Assembly (NCBI RefSeq): GCF_001403635.1
Contig: NZ_LN879466.1
Location: forward strand, 460,254-524,253
Length of the DNA: 64,000 bases
Direction of reading: 5' to 3'
Source of the DNA: Clostridium massiliamazoniense
GTDB lineage: Bacteria; Bacillota; Clostridia; Clostridiales; Clostridiaceae
The notes below the pieces were generated by a model. It did not search any database. It worked only from the letters and a program-made list of their open reading frames with translations, and was not told where the DNA came from. The position numbers and the translations under genes are program-made. This document shows positions 1 through 8,462 of the stretch, one piece after another. Every line of letters starts with the position of its first letter. Position 1 is the stretch's first letter.

Positions 1-1
1 A

Positions 2-691
2 GTTATAATTTCAGCTACTGCTATACCAGGTAATGAAAAGTCAGTATCAAAAATAATAAATGATTTAACCAAAAAGGGAGCAAAGGTAATTTGCAAATCA
101 ATAACTGCAATTCATGTATCAGGACATGCTTGTAGAGAAGAATTAAAATTAATGCATTCCTTATTAAAACCAAAATATTTTGCGCCTGTCCATGGGGAGT
201 TAAGACATTTAATGAGCCATAAGGAACTTGCAGAAGGATTAGGACAAGATAGTAGAAATATATTCATTTTAGAAAATGGAGATGTACTAAGTTTATCAAG
301 AAGAAAAGCAAAAATTGAAGGCAGAGTTCATTCAGGAAAAGTAATGATAGATGGACTAGGCATTGGTGATGTAGGAAATATAGTTATAAGAGATAGAAAG
401 TCTTTATCTCAAGATGGAATAATAAGCATAATTTTTGTTATAGAAAAAGAAAGCAAGATGGTTGTATCAGGACCAGATGTTATAACAAGAGGTTTTGTTT
501 ATGTAAGAGATTCAGAAGGATTATTAACTGAGATAAGAGATTTAGCAAGTGATAGTATTGAAAGATGTATTAGTAAAAAGATTTATCAATGGTCAAAATT
601 AAAAAATGAAGTTAGAAATGAAGTAGGAGAATTTGTTTATCAAAAAACAAAGAGAAAACCTATAATTGTTCCTATAATCATGGAAGTCTAA
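2..691 (+). CDS. rnj: Ribonuclease J, C-terminal part (5' truncated by window edge)
   Basis: This is the last 229 codons of an RNase J-type metallo-beta-lactamase/beta-CASP nuclease; the frame is open to the window start, so the N-terminus lies outside. RNase J is a 5'-3' exonuclease and endonuclease in mRNA decay and rRNA processing. Visible family marks are SATAIPGNE near the start, VSGHA followed by EELKLM, and PVHGE, which belong to the beta-CASP and C-terminal metal-binding part. The rest is the usual C-terminal domain with a basic tail (KTKRKP). A strong terminator follows. Internal ATG codons such as the one at 152 are not the real start. Family confident; paralogue (J1 or J2) not determined. 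Confidence 0.93.
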   Translation, partial: VIISATAIPGNEKSVSKIINDLTKKGAKVICKSITAIHVSGHACREELKLMHSLLKPKYFAPVHGELRHLMSHKELAEGLGQDSRNIFILENGDVLSLSRRKAKIEGRVHSGKVMIDGLGIGDVGNIVIRDRKSLSQDGIISIIFVIEKESKMVVSGPDVITRGFVYVRDSEGLLTEIRDLASDSIERCISKKIYQWSKLKNEVRNEVGEFVYQKTKRKPIIVPIIMEV

Positions 692-1002
692 TATAAATAG
701 ATAATTAAACTTAAATATAAAGAGTGAAACTATATCCAACTGAAAAGCTATAGGTTGGATATAGTTTTTTTATACGAAAATTTATAAAATTTTATAAAAT
801 TTTTATAATTGATTTATTTTTATTTTAAGGTCTAATTCTATAATAAGCTTAAGGTCAATGAAAACGACATACCTAAAATAAATTTAGAAAAGTTATATAA
901 AAGGGTAAAGAGAAATATCTAAAGATAAAAAATAATTTAATTGTAATCATTGACTAAGAAAATAAACTAAAAAGATAAAAAATAGAATTGGAGGAATTGA
1001 TT
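692..1002. other. Intergenic spacer
   Basis: About 310 bases without a gene. It holds the RNase J terminator (728-771), then very AT-rich sequence that must include the promoter of the His-rich protein. I could not settle on a convincing -35/-10 pair. Confidence 0.6.
728..771 (+). terminator. Rho-independent terminator of RNase J gene
   Basis: Perfect 13-bp stem aactatatccaac / gttggatatagtt (728-740 and 754-766) followed by a run of T. Confidence 0.9.
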
Positions 1003-1674
1003 ATGAATAAATTAGAAGTGTTATATAAAATGGCTGGAGCTATGAAGAGTAAAGAAAAGGTAGCTGGAAATGTTAAAATAGTAGCAAAGGATGGAGATAA
1101 AGAATTTGCAACTATAACAAATAACTTTGAAAAAGATAAAGTAAATGGAACTATGAGTATAGATGCAGTAGCTAAAGCTGAAATTGGAGAATTAAAGGTT
1201 GATAAAGCAGTTAAAAAAGTTTTAAGTATGGAAGATATGCATCACAAACATCATGGACACCACGGACATCACGGACATCATGGTAAATGTGGAAAAGGAA
1301 AAGGATTTAATAAATTTGCTAAGTTAGAAATGATGTTCAAAACTTTAAATGATATTAATGTATCTGAAGATGGAGAAAATAAAGTTTTAGAATTAGATAT
1401 GAAAGATATCTTAATGAAGAAAAGAGAAAAATTCAAAAAATATCATGAAGAAGGACATAAATGTGAGCATAAACATCATGACCACGAAGGTATGGACGAA
1501 AACATCAAAGAAATGTTTAAAGTAAAACATGCTATATTTAAAGAATTAATGGCTTCAGACTATGATAAAGTAAATGCTAAAGTAGTGTTAAATAAAGATT
1601 TTGAAATAGTAAATTTAGAAATAGAAGCTTTAGGACAAAAAAGCTTAAATGTTAAAGTAGCATTAAATTACTAA
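1003..1674 (+). CDS. Histidine-rich protein of unknown function
   Basis: 223 residues, not assigned to a family I recognise. ATG 1003 is chosen because ggagg (990-994) lies directly before it; an upstream in-frame TTG would put the ribosome site inside the gene. No signal peptide or membrane segment is visible. Residues about 80-93 are almost all His and Gly (HHKHHGHHGHHGHHG) with a Cys at 96; a second His cluster with Cys lies at about 148-161. The remainder is charged with a repeating beta/alpha feel. Such tracts usually bind Ni, Zn or Cu, so metal storage or sensing is an inference. The next operon is a two-component system whose kinase also starts with a His-rich stretch, suggesting a shared role. 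Confidence 0.8.
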   Translation: MNKLEVLYKMAGAMKSKEKVAGNVKIVAKDGDKEFATITNNFEKDKVNGTMSIDAVAKAEIGELKVDKAVKKVLSMEDMHHKHHGHHGHHGHHGKCGKGKGFNKFAKLEMMFKTLNDINVSEDGENKVLELDMKDILMKKREKFKKYHEEGHKCEHKHHDHEGMDENIKEMFKVKHAIFKELMASDYDKVNAKVVLNKDFEIVNLEIEALGQKSLNVKVALNY

Positions 1675-1738
1675 TAATACTTTAAGCATCTTTCCCTAAG
1701 ACTTTATAAAAATTCATAAGTATAATAAGTAATGTATG

Positions 1739-1805
1739 AAAGACTGTGTAAATTTAAAGTTGGACATGATGAAAATATCTGACTTTAGAGAATACGCAGT
1801 CTTTT
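1739..1805 (+). terminator. Long imperfect hairpin with T run
   Basis: Outer arms aaagactgtgt (1739-1749) and acgcagtctttt (1794-1805) pair with one G-U or mismatch, and an inner taaagt/acttta pair extends the stem; T-rich 3' side. Likely terminator of the His-rich gene, unusually long for one. Confidence 0.6.
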
Positions 1806-1861
1806 ATAATTTATAAGTTGCTTTATTGATGAAAATGAGTAAGATTAAATAATAAATAAGA

Positions 1862-1905
1862 ATTAATTACAAGATTATTTATAGAAGAGAAGAGTTATTA
1901 TTTAT
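1862..1905 (-). repeat. Possible remnant of module M repeat
   Basis: The stretch tttatagaagagaagag matches the core of the module M copy at 59763-59900 (read on the same strand). Only the central part is recognisable, so this is a degenerate relic at best. Confidence 0.35.
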
Positions 1906-1969
1906 GCTTTTAGCTGTAAAGGAAATATAGAGCATTAAGAGTAGTGATATATAGGAGGAATTAAATATT

Positions 1970-3184
1970 ATGCGAAGACATAATGAACATAACTATGATG
2001 AATATAATCATTGCATGCATAATCATAATGATTATATAAATAACCATAAAGAGAGACGAGAAAAACATAAACGGATGCATAAATTGATGCATAAAAGAAG
2101 ACGTTTAATGTATAAAAGAATGAGAGAATTATATTTTTTAAGCAAATATATGCATCATTTTAAGAGGATTACTTTAATAATAACCTTGGTTATTGTACTT
2201 TTTATGTTTAAAATAATTGGAATGAGAGCAACCACAATAATTATTACTTTAATTTTAGCAGTTAATGAATTTACTATTATTTATATGATAACTAGAGTGG
2301 AAAAAAGATTTGTTATCCCTATGGCTAAAGTTCAAGAAGGGGTTAGAAAAATATCTAGGGGAGATTATTCTTTTAGGATAGAAGGAAATTGGAGAAATGA
2401 AGTAGGAATATTAACTAGAGAGTTTAATAAAATGGCTAGTAAGTTGGAAGAGGGGGAAAGGCTTAAGAAGGAATATGAAAATAATAGAAAAGAGCTTATT
2501 GCAAATATTTCTCATGATTTAAAAACTCCTATAACATCTATAAATGGATATGTTGAAGGGCTTCTTGAAAATGTGGTTCCAGAGGAAAAGGTAGAAAGTT
2601 ATTTAAAGACTATAAGAAGTAATGCAGCTTATATGAATAGATTAATTGATGATTTATTTTTATTTTCTAAGTTAGATATGCAGAAATTAGATTTTACTTT
2701 TGCAAAAACTAATATTAAATATTATATTGAGGATATTGTTGAAGAATTTACTTTTATGTTAGATGAAAAAGGAATAGGATTTTCATATTTAAATACAGTG
2801 AAAGATGATGTTTTTGTAAGCTTAGATGGAAAAAGATTATATAGGTCTTTAAGAAATTTAATTGATAATGCTATAAAATATGGTGGATTTAAAGAGGACT
2901 TAGAGATTAAAATTAACTTAAGGGGAAATCAAGATTTTATTTTTATAGATGTTATAGATAATGGACCTGGTATTGAGGAAGATAAAATAAATAATATATT
3001 TGATAGATTTTATAGAATAGATAAAGAGAGAACTAAAGATTTTACAAGTACAGGATTGGGATTAGCTATTGCTAAGGAAATTATAGAAGCTCATGGTGGA
3101 AAAATATCCGTTGTAAGCAAATTAAATGAAGGCAGTACATTTACTATAAAATTACCTGTTGAACACGAGAAAAAGGATGTGTAG
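1970..3184 (+). CDS. Sensor histidine kinase with His-rich N-terminus
   Basis: 404 residues. ATG 1970 follows ggagg at 1953-1957. The first about 63 residues are cytoplasmic, strongly basic and contain eleven His plus Cys15. Two membrane segments (about 66-83 and 87-107) have almost no extracytoplasmic loop, so the signal is probably sensed in the membrane or cytoplasm. Then come HAMP (about 105-160), HisKA with the phosphorylated His182 in ANISHDLKTP, and HATPase_c with RNLIDNAIKYG, DNGPGIEED and GLGLAIAKEI. It donates phosphate to the regulator encoded three bases downstream. The His-rich head, mirrored by the His-rich protein upstream, suggests metal-ion sensing, which is inference. Confidence 0.93.
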   Translation: MRRHNEHNYDEYNHCMHNHNDYINNHKERREKHKRMHKLMHKRRRLMYKRMRELYFLSKYMHHFKRITLIITLVIVLFMFKIIGMRATTIIITLILAVNEFTIIYMITRVEKRFVIPMAKVQEGVRKISRGDYSFRIEGNWRNEVGILTREFNKMASKLEEGERLKKEYENNRKELIANISHDLKTPITSINGYVEGLLENVVPEEKVESYLKTIRSNAAYMNRLIDDLFLFSKLDMQKLDFTFAKTNIKYYIEDIVEEFTFMLDEKGIGFSYLNTVKDDVFVSLDGKRLYRSLRNLIDNAIKYGGFKEDLEIKINLRGNQDFIFIDVIDNGPGIEEDKINNIFDRFYRIDKERTKDFTSTGLGLAIAKEIIEAHGGKISVVSKLNEGSTFTIKLPVEHEKKDV

Positions 3185-3186
3185 TT

Positions 3187-3879
3187 ATGAAAGCAAAAAA
3201 AATATTAATTATAGAGGATGACTTAAATATAGCAGAACTTGAAAAAGATTATCTTGAAATGAATGGTTATGCTGTAGAAGTAATTCAAGATGGAAATTTA
3301 GGATTAAAAAAAGCTATGCAAGGTATCTATGATTTAATAGTTATTGATTTAATGTTACCTAATAAAAGTGGTTTTGATATAGTTAAAGAAATTAGAAAAC
3401 AATTTGAAGTTCCTATAATAATAGTATCAGCAAGAACTGATGATATAGATAAAATAAAAGGGTTAGGTTATGGAGCTGATGATTACTTAACTAAGCCTTT
3501 TAGCCCAACAGAACTTGTGGCTAGAATAAAATCTCATATATTAAGATATGAAAGATTAACAGGAAAAAAATTAAACCATGAAATAATAACAATAAAAGCT
3601 TTAGAAATACATACAGATTCTCATAAGGTCTATGTTAGAGGAAAAGAAATAATATTAACTACAAAGGAGTATGAACTTTTATTATTTTTAGCATCAAATC
3701 CTAACATAGTATTTACAAAGGATCAGTTGTTAACTAATATATGGGATGATAATTATTTTGGAGATACTGCAACTATTGCAGTTCATATACAAAAGCTTAG
3801 AAAGAAAATAGAAGAGGATTCAACTAACCCTCAGTATATAGAAACTATATGGGGGACTGGTTATAGATTTAATTCATAA
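3187..3879 (+). CDS. OmpR/PhoB-family response regulator
   Basis: 230 residues, starting two bases after the kinase stop, so the two are co-translated. Receiver domain about 1-120 with acidic pocket EDD (10-12), phospho-acceptor Asp54 in IDLMLP and Lys of TKPF; winged-helix Trans_reg_C domain about 130-230 ending ETIWGTGYRF. It is the partner of the His-rich kinase. Kinase-first gene order is less common than regulator-first. Direct targets are unknown; the His-rich protein gene upstream is the obvious candidate. Confidence 0.95.
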   Translation: MKAKKILIIEDDLNIAELEKDYLEMNGYAVEVIQDGNLGLKKAMQGIYDLIVIDLMLPNKSGFDIVKEIRKQFEVPIIIVSARTDDIDKIKGLGYGADDYLTKPFSPTELVARIKSHILRYERLTGKKLNHEIITIKALEIHTDSHKVYVRGKEIILTTKEYELLLFLASNPNIVFTKDQLLTNIWDDNYFGDTATIAVHIQKLRKKIEEDSTNPQYIETIWGTGYRFNS

Positions 3880-3881
3880 AA

Positions 3882-4076
3882 GGACTGTATCAAATAAACA
3901 CCTTAATTTATATTACTTTTTTCATCTGCCGAGATAGCTTATATAGGTACAAAATGCTGTGACCATTGAACTAGTATTAGAGCTTCTTTACGTAAGTGAG
4001 TGGTCACAAATGATGAACCTATATAGCTAGATAAAAGGCAGAGAGGATATATCTATAACTTGATATATCCTCTTTT
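3882..4076 (+). repeat. Module P palindromic repeat, short form
   Basis: Member of the dispersed repeat family. ctgcc at 3926-3930 pairs with ggcag at 4037-4041, tataggt with acctata, and gtgacca with tggtcac, giving one long imperfect hairpin. It lacks both the roughly 290-base internal domain and module M that are present in the copies at 17567 and 53285, yet its left end (caccttaatttatattac) equals the far end of those copies. It ends in a terminator-like stem. Confidence 0.85.
4042..4076 (+). terminator. Repeat-derived terminator between converging genes
   Basis: Perfect 12-bp stem agaggatatatc / gatatatcctct (4042-4053, 4062-4073) followed by tttt. It ends the two-component operon and can also serve the antiporter gene arriving on the other strand. 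Confidence 0.8.
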
Positions 4077-4088
4077 AGTCATATTTTT

Positions 4089-5510
4089 CTAGCTTGTCGC
4101 TGATATTTTTCCAGTAGCAAGGAGATAAATTGATAGTAATGCTCCAAGAACTATGATTACAGCTATTAAGGTTTCATACCATTTAGAAAATAGTTTTTCT
4201 CCTTGTTCTTTTTTGTTCCATCCGTAGAATACAAGTCCAGCTGCAAATAATATAAGGTTAAGTAAGATATACTTTAAATTATCAGCGTATAATAGCCATA
4301 TTGTATAAATAAGAGCTATGGATGCTATTATCATATCCTTTACTTTTAATAATTTAACTCCAGTTTTCTCTGTAAGAGCTACTTTGAAGGAATAAAGAGC
4401 ACTTAGAAAATATGGAATTAATACTGCTGTAGAAGCAATTGAGTAAAGAACCTCATAGCCACTATTAAAGAAATATGAAAATAAAAGCCAAGCTTGTGTA
4501 AATCCACTTGTTAATATTAATGACCAAATAGGTGTCCCATTTTTATTTTCTTTAGCTAGGAATTTAGGCATAAGTTTATCAGTAGCAGTTGAATAAGGCA
4601 TTTCAGCTGTTATTATAGTCCAACCTAGAAGTGCTCCAAGTATTGAAATTATAAGACCTATGTTTATAAGAATAGCACCCCATTTTCCTACAGCATATTG
4701 AAGAATATAAGCCATAGAAGGATCATTTAATCCAGCAATTTGTGTTCTGTTCATTACACCAAAAGAAATTATAGTAACTAAAACATAAATAGTCATTATG
4801 CCTATAAGTCCTATTACTGTAGCTTTTCCAACATCACTATTTTTTTTAGCTCTTCCAGATAATACAACAGCAGCTTCAATACCTCCAAATGCCCAAAGAG
4901 TAGCAATCATTGTATTTTTTACTTGTCCAAAAATAGAACCTAAAGAACTAGTTCCATAAAACTCAAAGTTAAGGTTTTTCATATGAATAGCAATGAGTCC
5001 AATAATTATAAAGATAAAAATAGGTATTATTTTTGAAATTGTAACTATTATATTCACAAGAAGAGCTTGTCTTACACCTTTAAGAATTAGTAATGTAACT
5101 AACCAAATTAATAAAGAAGCAGCTATTATAGATGCTAAGTTATTTCCATTTGGGTTAAATATGTTAAAGAAATAAGATAATGAGCCAAATACTAAAGTAG
5201 CATAAGCAGCATTTCCAAAGGTTGAACTTAACCAATAAATCCATGCTGAGTTAAAGCCCATATAGTCACCAAAACCATCTTTGCTATATCTATAAATTCC
5301 ATTTGTAAGATCAGCTCTTTTTCTTGATAAGCTAGAGTAAACAAAAGCTAAAGAAAAAATTCCAATTCCTGTTATGATAAATCCTAATATAATAGCAAAT
5401 AATCCAGCACCTTGTGCAAGTTGAGATGGTAAACTAAAAACTCCACCACCAATGACTCCACCAATAACTAGAGCAGTAAGACCGAAGAGACCTAATTTTT
5501 TTTCTTTCAT
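4089..5510 (-). CDS. APC-superfamily amino-acid antiporter (basic amino acid/polyamine antiporter type)
   Basis: 473 residues, about 12 membrane segments, starting with the APC signature GLFGLTALVIGGVIGGGVFSL and containing the substrate-site stretch around ATLWAFGGIEAAVVLSGR. The family exchanges amino acids such as arginine/ornithine or a biogenic amine with its precursor. ATG 5510 is preferred over ATG 5519, because the ribosome site aaagga touches 5519 but is 8 bases from 5510. A T-box leader lies upstream, so expression responds to an uncharged tRNA. My reading of the leader gives a UGC (Cys) specifier, which does not fit the usual arginine/ornithine label; substrate is therefore open. 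Confidence 0.85.
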   Translation of the reverse strand: MKEKKLGLFGLTALVIGGVIGGGVFSLPSQLAQGAGLFAIILGFIITGIGIFSLAFVYSSLSRKRADLTNGIYRYSKDGFGDYMGFNSAWIYWLSSTFGNAAYATLVFGSLSYFFNIFNPNGNNLASIIAASLLIWLVTLLILKGVRQALLVNIIVTISKIIPIFIFIIIGLIAIHMKNLNFEFYGTSSLGSIFGQVKNTMIATLWAFGGIEAAVVLSGRAKKNSDVGKATVIGLIGIMTIYVLVTIISFGVMNRTQIAGLNDPSMAYILQYAVGKWGAILINIGLIISILGALLGWTIITAEMPYSTATDKLMPKFLAKENKNGTPIWSLILTSGFTQAWLLFSYFFNSGYEVLYSIASTAVLIPYFLSALYSFKVALTEKTGVKLLKVKDMIIASIALIYTIWLLYADNLKYILLNLILFAAGLVFYGWNKKEQGEKLFSKWYETLIAVIIVLGALLSIYLLATGKISATS

Positions 5511-5621
5511 TTTTTTCATCCTTTCAAAATTTAATATTTAGCAAGTTTTTAATATAGTCAGAATATTCTGATTATTTTAAAGTTTACGAGATGATAATTT
5601 TTAGCTATGGGTAATTTAGGG

Positions 5622-5945
5622 TATAAAAAAACTTCCACCTCTAAATTATTTATTTAGAGGCAGAAGTAAAATTCCGCGGTTCCACTCTAATTATAATTAC
5701 AGTGTTCTAAGAGAACTAGAATTAATTCACTCCTAGCAATATATAAGTGAATTTTATACTATAATTACATCTTTAATTCAGGTACCAACATACCTTAACT
5801 CTATAACGGGAGTTCCCGCTACCGTCTACTGTGATTTCGAGGTAGAGCTCAAAGAGGCATTCACAAAATTTCCATTAAAGATTCCTTACAGCCTAGGGGA
5901 ATCTATCTCTGATAATTTTCATTTTGCTACTGGTTCTTTTCATAG
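5622..5945 (-). promoter_or_regulatory. T-box riboswitch leader of the antiporter gene
   Basis: On the minus strand the T-box core agagtggaaccgcgg lies at 5674-5688, followed by a terminator hairpin (5624-5667, cctctaaat/atttagagg extended, then a T run). Stem I lies at about 5850-5942: AGTA (5928-5931) opposes GAA (5860-5862), as in the loop-E specifier bulge, and the next triplet is TGC (5857-5859). The apical hairpin agattcc/ggaatct is present. T-boxes bind a specific tRNA and antiterminate when it is uncharged. T-box identity is secure; the cysteine specifier is my structural inference. Confidence 0.93.
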
Positions 5946-6133
5946 CTTTTTAATTTCTCGTGATTAATTGGTTTAATAATATATTATTACCAAGTGGTTG
6001 TAAAGAAGAAAATCTTAGTAAGTTTATTATAATTAATATATTTAAAGAAAGGAAATTGCTAATAAAATGACTGTAAAAATATTAAATTATTAATAAATTT
6101 ATCCTAAAACAAATAAATGATGAAAAATAAATT

Positions 6134-6165
6134 AAAAAGAAGCTCTTTTCTTTGAGCTTCTTTTT
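6134..6165 (-). terminator. Bidirectional terminator
   Basis: aaaaagaagctc (6134-6145) pairs with gagcttcttttt (6154-6165) with A/T tracts on both sides; it ends the small gene at 6346-6498 on the minus strand. Confidence 0.85.
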
Positions 6166-6217
6166 AATTTAATAATTATAATATTCTAGAACTATTAGTT
6201 ATTTAAGTAGATAAAAA

Positions 6218-6272
6218 GTGTTTTTCTAGAGTTAAAACTCTATTTGAACCAAGTTTTAGTTTGTAAGTTAAT
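6218..6272 (+). repeat. Degenerate end of module M
   Basis: tctagagttaaaactcta followed by aagttttagtttgtaa resembles the second hairpin plus tail of module M (compare 8139-8186). Confidence 0.45.
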
Positions 6273-6345
6273 GTGAATTTTAAAGGTTAAGTTTATAAAA
6301 CCTTATATGTATTGCACATAGTTATAATTGCTATAGTATAGTTAA

Positions 6346-6498
6346 TTATTTAATTACAGTCATTTCCCAAAGGACCATTCTTCCACGGTATGTTGGCATT
6401 TCATCACCTTTGCTTAGAGTTCTGTATTCATGAGTACCAACTAATTTCCATAAACCACCTTTTAGACATTTTTCACCTGTTGCTAATCTGATATACAT
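6346..6498 (-). CDS. Small protein, 50 aa, possibly YjzC-like
   Basis: ATG 6498 is preceded on the minus strand by aaaggagtg, a strong ribosome site, and the frame ends at TAA 6346. The protein starts MYIRLATGEKCLKGG and has the pattern GGLWKLVG, LSKGDEMPTY and WEMTVIK. The alternation of G, K and P with LVG and KGD..P is reminiscent of the short YjzC-type proteins of Bacillus; that link is tentative. It has its own terminator and a monocistronic setting. No membrane segment or cysteine pair suggests a mechanism. Confidence 0.75.
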   Translation of the reverse strand: MYIRLATGEKCLKGGLWKLVGTHEYRTLSKGDEMPTYRGRMVLWEMTVIK

Positions 6499-7203
6499 AA
6501 AAATCACTCCTTTTTAATAATTAAATTTAACTATATATTTTTTAGTATTTATACTTTAAATCAATTAAAATAAAGTTTTTAAAAGCTTTGATTTAAAGTG
6601 TAAATAGTTTTATTGACCTTATGTATTCATCATAATAAATTTAATATTAAATTTCAAATCACCTTACTTCCTATTTTTTCAAAGAAAATATATATTCATT
6701 TTAAAAGTATATTTATAAAATAGTTAGAAATATTTAACTTAATAAAATATTAATAAATGTAATAGTAAATTAACATTTATTTCAAAAGATAAAATAAATA
6801 CTATTTATACTATGGATGGTATTAAATAAGTGGAATAAAGTAGTTATACTCATTTAATAGATGTAAGAAAGATATAAAATAAAATTAGAAAATATTTTAA
6901 TTTTAAAAAATATAAATAATATTTATTTAATTTAATATTTATAATGAATATAAAAAATGTATAATTAATAATAAAAAAATTATATATAAAACAAAAAAAT
7001 ATTAAAGGGAGTAGTAATATTTAATTTTTTTGTATTAGAATATCTTGTTGTTTTATTATGTTTTTTTAGTTTCTATAGTAAATTTAAAAAGAATATATAA
7101 TTATGAAATAAAATGTATTAAAGCTTAATATTGAAAATATATATTAAAATGGAGAATTAAAGTTTTTCCTAGATAGAATAGAGTTTGGAGAGATGGTATT
7201 TCC
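6499..7203. other. Long AT-rich spacer
   Basis: About 700 bases with no supported gene, no strong hairpin and no repeat copy that I could identify. It holds the promoters of two diverging genes. A ribosome-site-like aaagggag near 7012 has no usable start behind it. Confidence 0.5.
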
Positions 7204-8100
7204 ATGAGTAAAAAGCTTAAAGCAGAAAAAAATATATTAAAAATATCAATGATTTTATGTGGAGTTTTTATAATCATTGAAACTGTAATTTCTATAATAA
7301 GTAAGTCGCAAGCAGTTCTTATGGATGCTGTTTATGATGGAACTGAATTTATGATGTTAATTATTTCTATGAAGTTAGTACCTATGCTGTACAAGCCTTT
7401 AAATGAAAAACATCCTTATGGCTATGGACAATTTGAATCTATATTTGTTGTTTTAAAAAGTTTTATAATGATTGCAGTTACTATTGGTTTAATAATAAAT
7501 AATATACAAATAATTATTAGTGGCGGAAAGGTTGTTGAATTTAATTTTATAGCTGGATTTCAATTAATTGTTGCTTTTGTGAGTATTTTTGTTGTTTTAT
7601 TTATGAAAAAAGGTAATAAAAATTTAAATTCTAAATTTATTGAAATGGAGTTAAATGGATGGATTATAGATATAGTGTCTAGTTTGGGAATGGGAGTTGC
7701 ATTTTTAATTCCTATGATTTTTAATGATTCTAATTTGGTAAGATTAATTTATCCTTATATAGACCAATTAATTGCTATATTACTAGCAATATTTATGTTA
7801 CCAATGCCAATAAAACTTCTAATACCAGCTTTTAGTGATATGTTTTTATTTGCTCCAGAAAATGAGACTATGGAATTAATAAAAGAGAAAACTGAAAATA
7901 TTTTAAGACGAGAAAAATTAAAGAATACAACTTTTGATGTTATAAGAACAGGAAGAAAAATGTGGATATCTATATATTTTGAACCTAAGGAGCATTGGAT
8001 AGCTGTTTTGTATGTTGAGAGAATTCAAAAGGAAATAGAAAAAGTATTAAAGGAAGAATTCGGAGATGTTTATGTAGAATTGCTACCTGACATAGGGTAA
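7204..8100 (+). CDS. Cation diffusion facilitator (CDF) family efflux protein
   Basis: 298 residues, about 5-6 membrane segments and a soluble C-terminal domain (about 215-298). Family marks are AVLMDAVYDG in the second helix and HPYGYGQFE in the loop, where typical members have SDA.H and HPYGHGR.E. In the fifth helix the usual HxxxD metal site reads NGWIID, keeping the Asp but not the His. The loss of His suggests altered metal choice. CDF proteins export Zn, Fe, Mn or Co in exchange for protons. It is monocistronic; ggagag lies 12 bases upstream of ATG 7204. Confidence 0.88.
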   Translation: MSKKLKAEKNILKISMILCGVFIIIETVISIISKSQAVLMDAVYDGTEFMMLIISMKLVPMLYKPLNEKHPYGYGQFESIFVVLKSFIMIAVTIGLIINNIQIIISGGKVVEFNFIAGFQLIVAFVSIFVVLFMKKGNKNLNSKFIEMELNGWIIDIVSSLGMGVAFLIPMIFNDSNLVRLIYPYIDQLIAILLAIFMLPMPIKLLIPAFSDMFLFAPENETMELIKEKTENILRREKLKNTTFDVIRTGRKMWISIYFEPKEHWIAVLYVERIQKEIEKVLKEEFGDVYVELLPDIG

Positions 8101-8138
8101 ATAGCTAATTAAAAGCTATAGATTTGTGTTTAAATAAA

Positions 8139-8186
8139 ATTCAGATGGAGTTAAAAGCTCTATCTGAAATTAAATTTTAGTTTATA
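8139..8186 (+). repeat. Module M remnant (second hairpin only)
   Basis: ttcagatggag pairs with ctctatctgaa around a short loop, then the tail attaaattttagtttata. This equals the 3' hairpin and tail of the full module M. Confidence 0.65.
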
Positions 8187-8264
8187 GAAATTATTGAATA
8201 AATATTATTTTTTCTTGAATATTTTTTTTTTAGATGATATGATTTGAATAAAGAAAATTAAATA

Positions 8265-8306
8265 AGACAGTTCGAAACCATCCTGTCTATAAATAAAACT
8301 AGGACC
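8265..8306 (+). promoter_or_regulatory. preQ1-I riboswitch aptamer
   Basis: agacag (8265-8270) pairs with ctgtct (8283-8288); the loop reads ttcgaaaccatc and the tail ataaataaaactagga carries the A-rich stretch plus CTA that forms the pseudoknot of preQ1-I aptamers. It precedes the queuosine-precursor operon, the expected target. Binding preQ1 should lower expression through the terminator at 8397-8417. Confidence 0.93.
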
Positions 8307-8396
8307 CAAGAATATTAATGAAGCCTATTATTAGGTGTTTTTTGTAAAAAATTCTTTCATTAATACTCTTATTTTGTGGTTCACTTTTATTTATAA

Positions 8397-8417
8397 GGGC
8401 AGCAATGCTCTTTTTTT
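8397..8417 (+). terminator. Riboswitch-linked terminator/attenuator
   Basis: gggca-gcaa-tgctc stem followed by seven T, 45 bases before queD. A second, larger hairpin (aagaatattaatgaa, 8309-8323, with ttcattaatactctt) lies between aptamer and terminator and may take part in the switch. Confidence 0.75.
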
Positions 8418-8462
8418 ATTGTAAAAAAGAGCAATCAATTATAAAGCATAAGGAGAGCAAAT

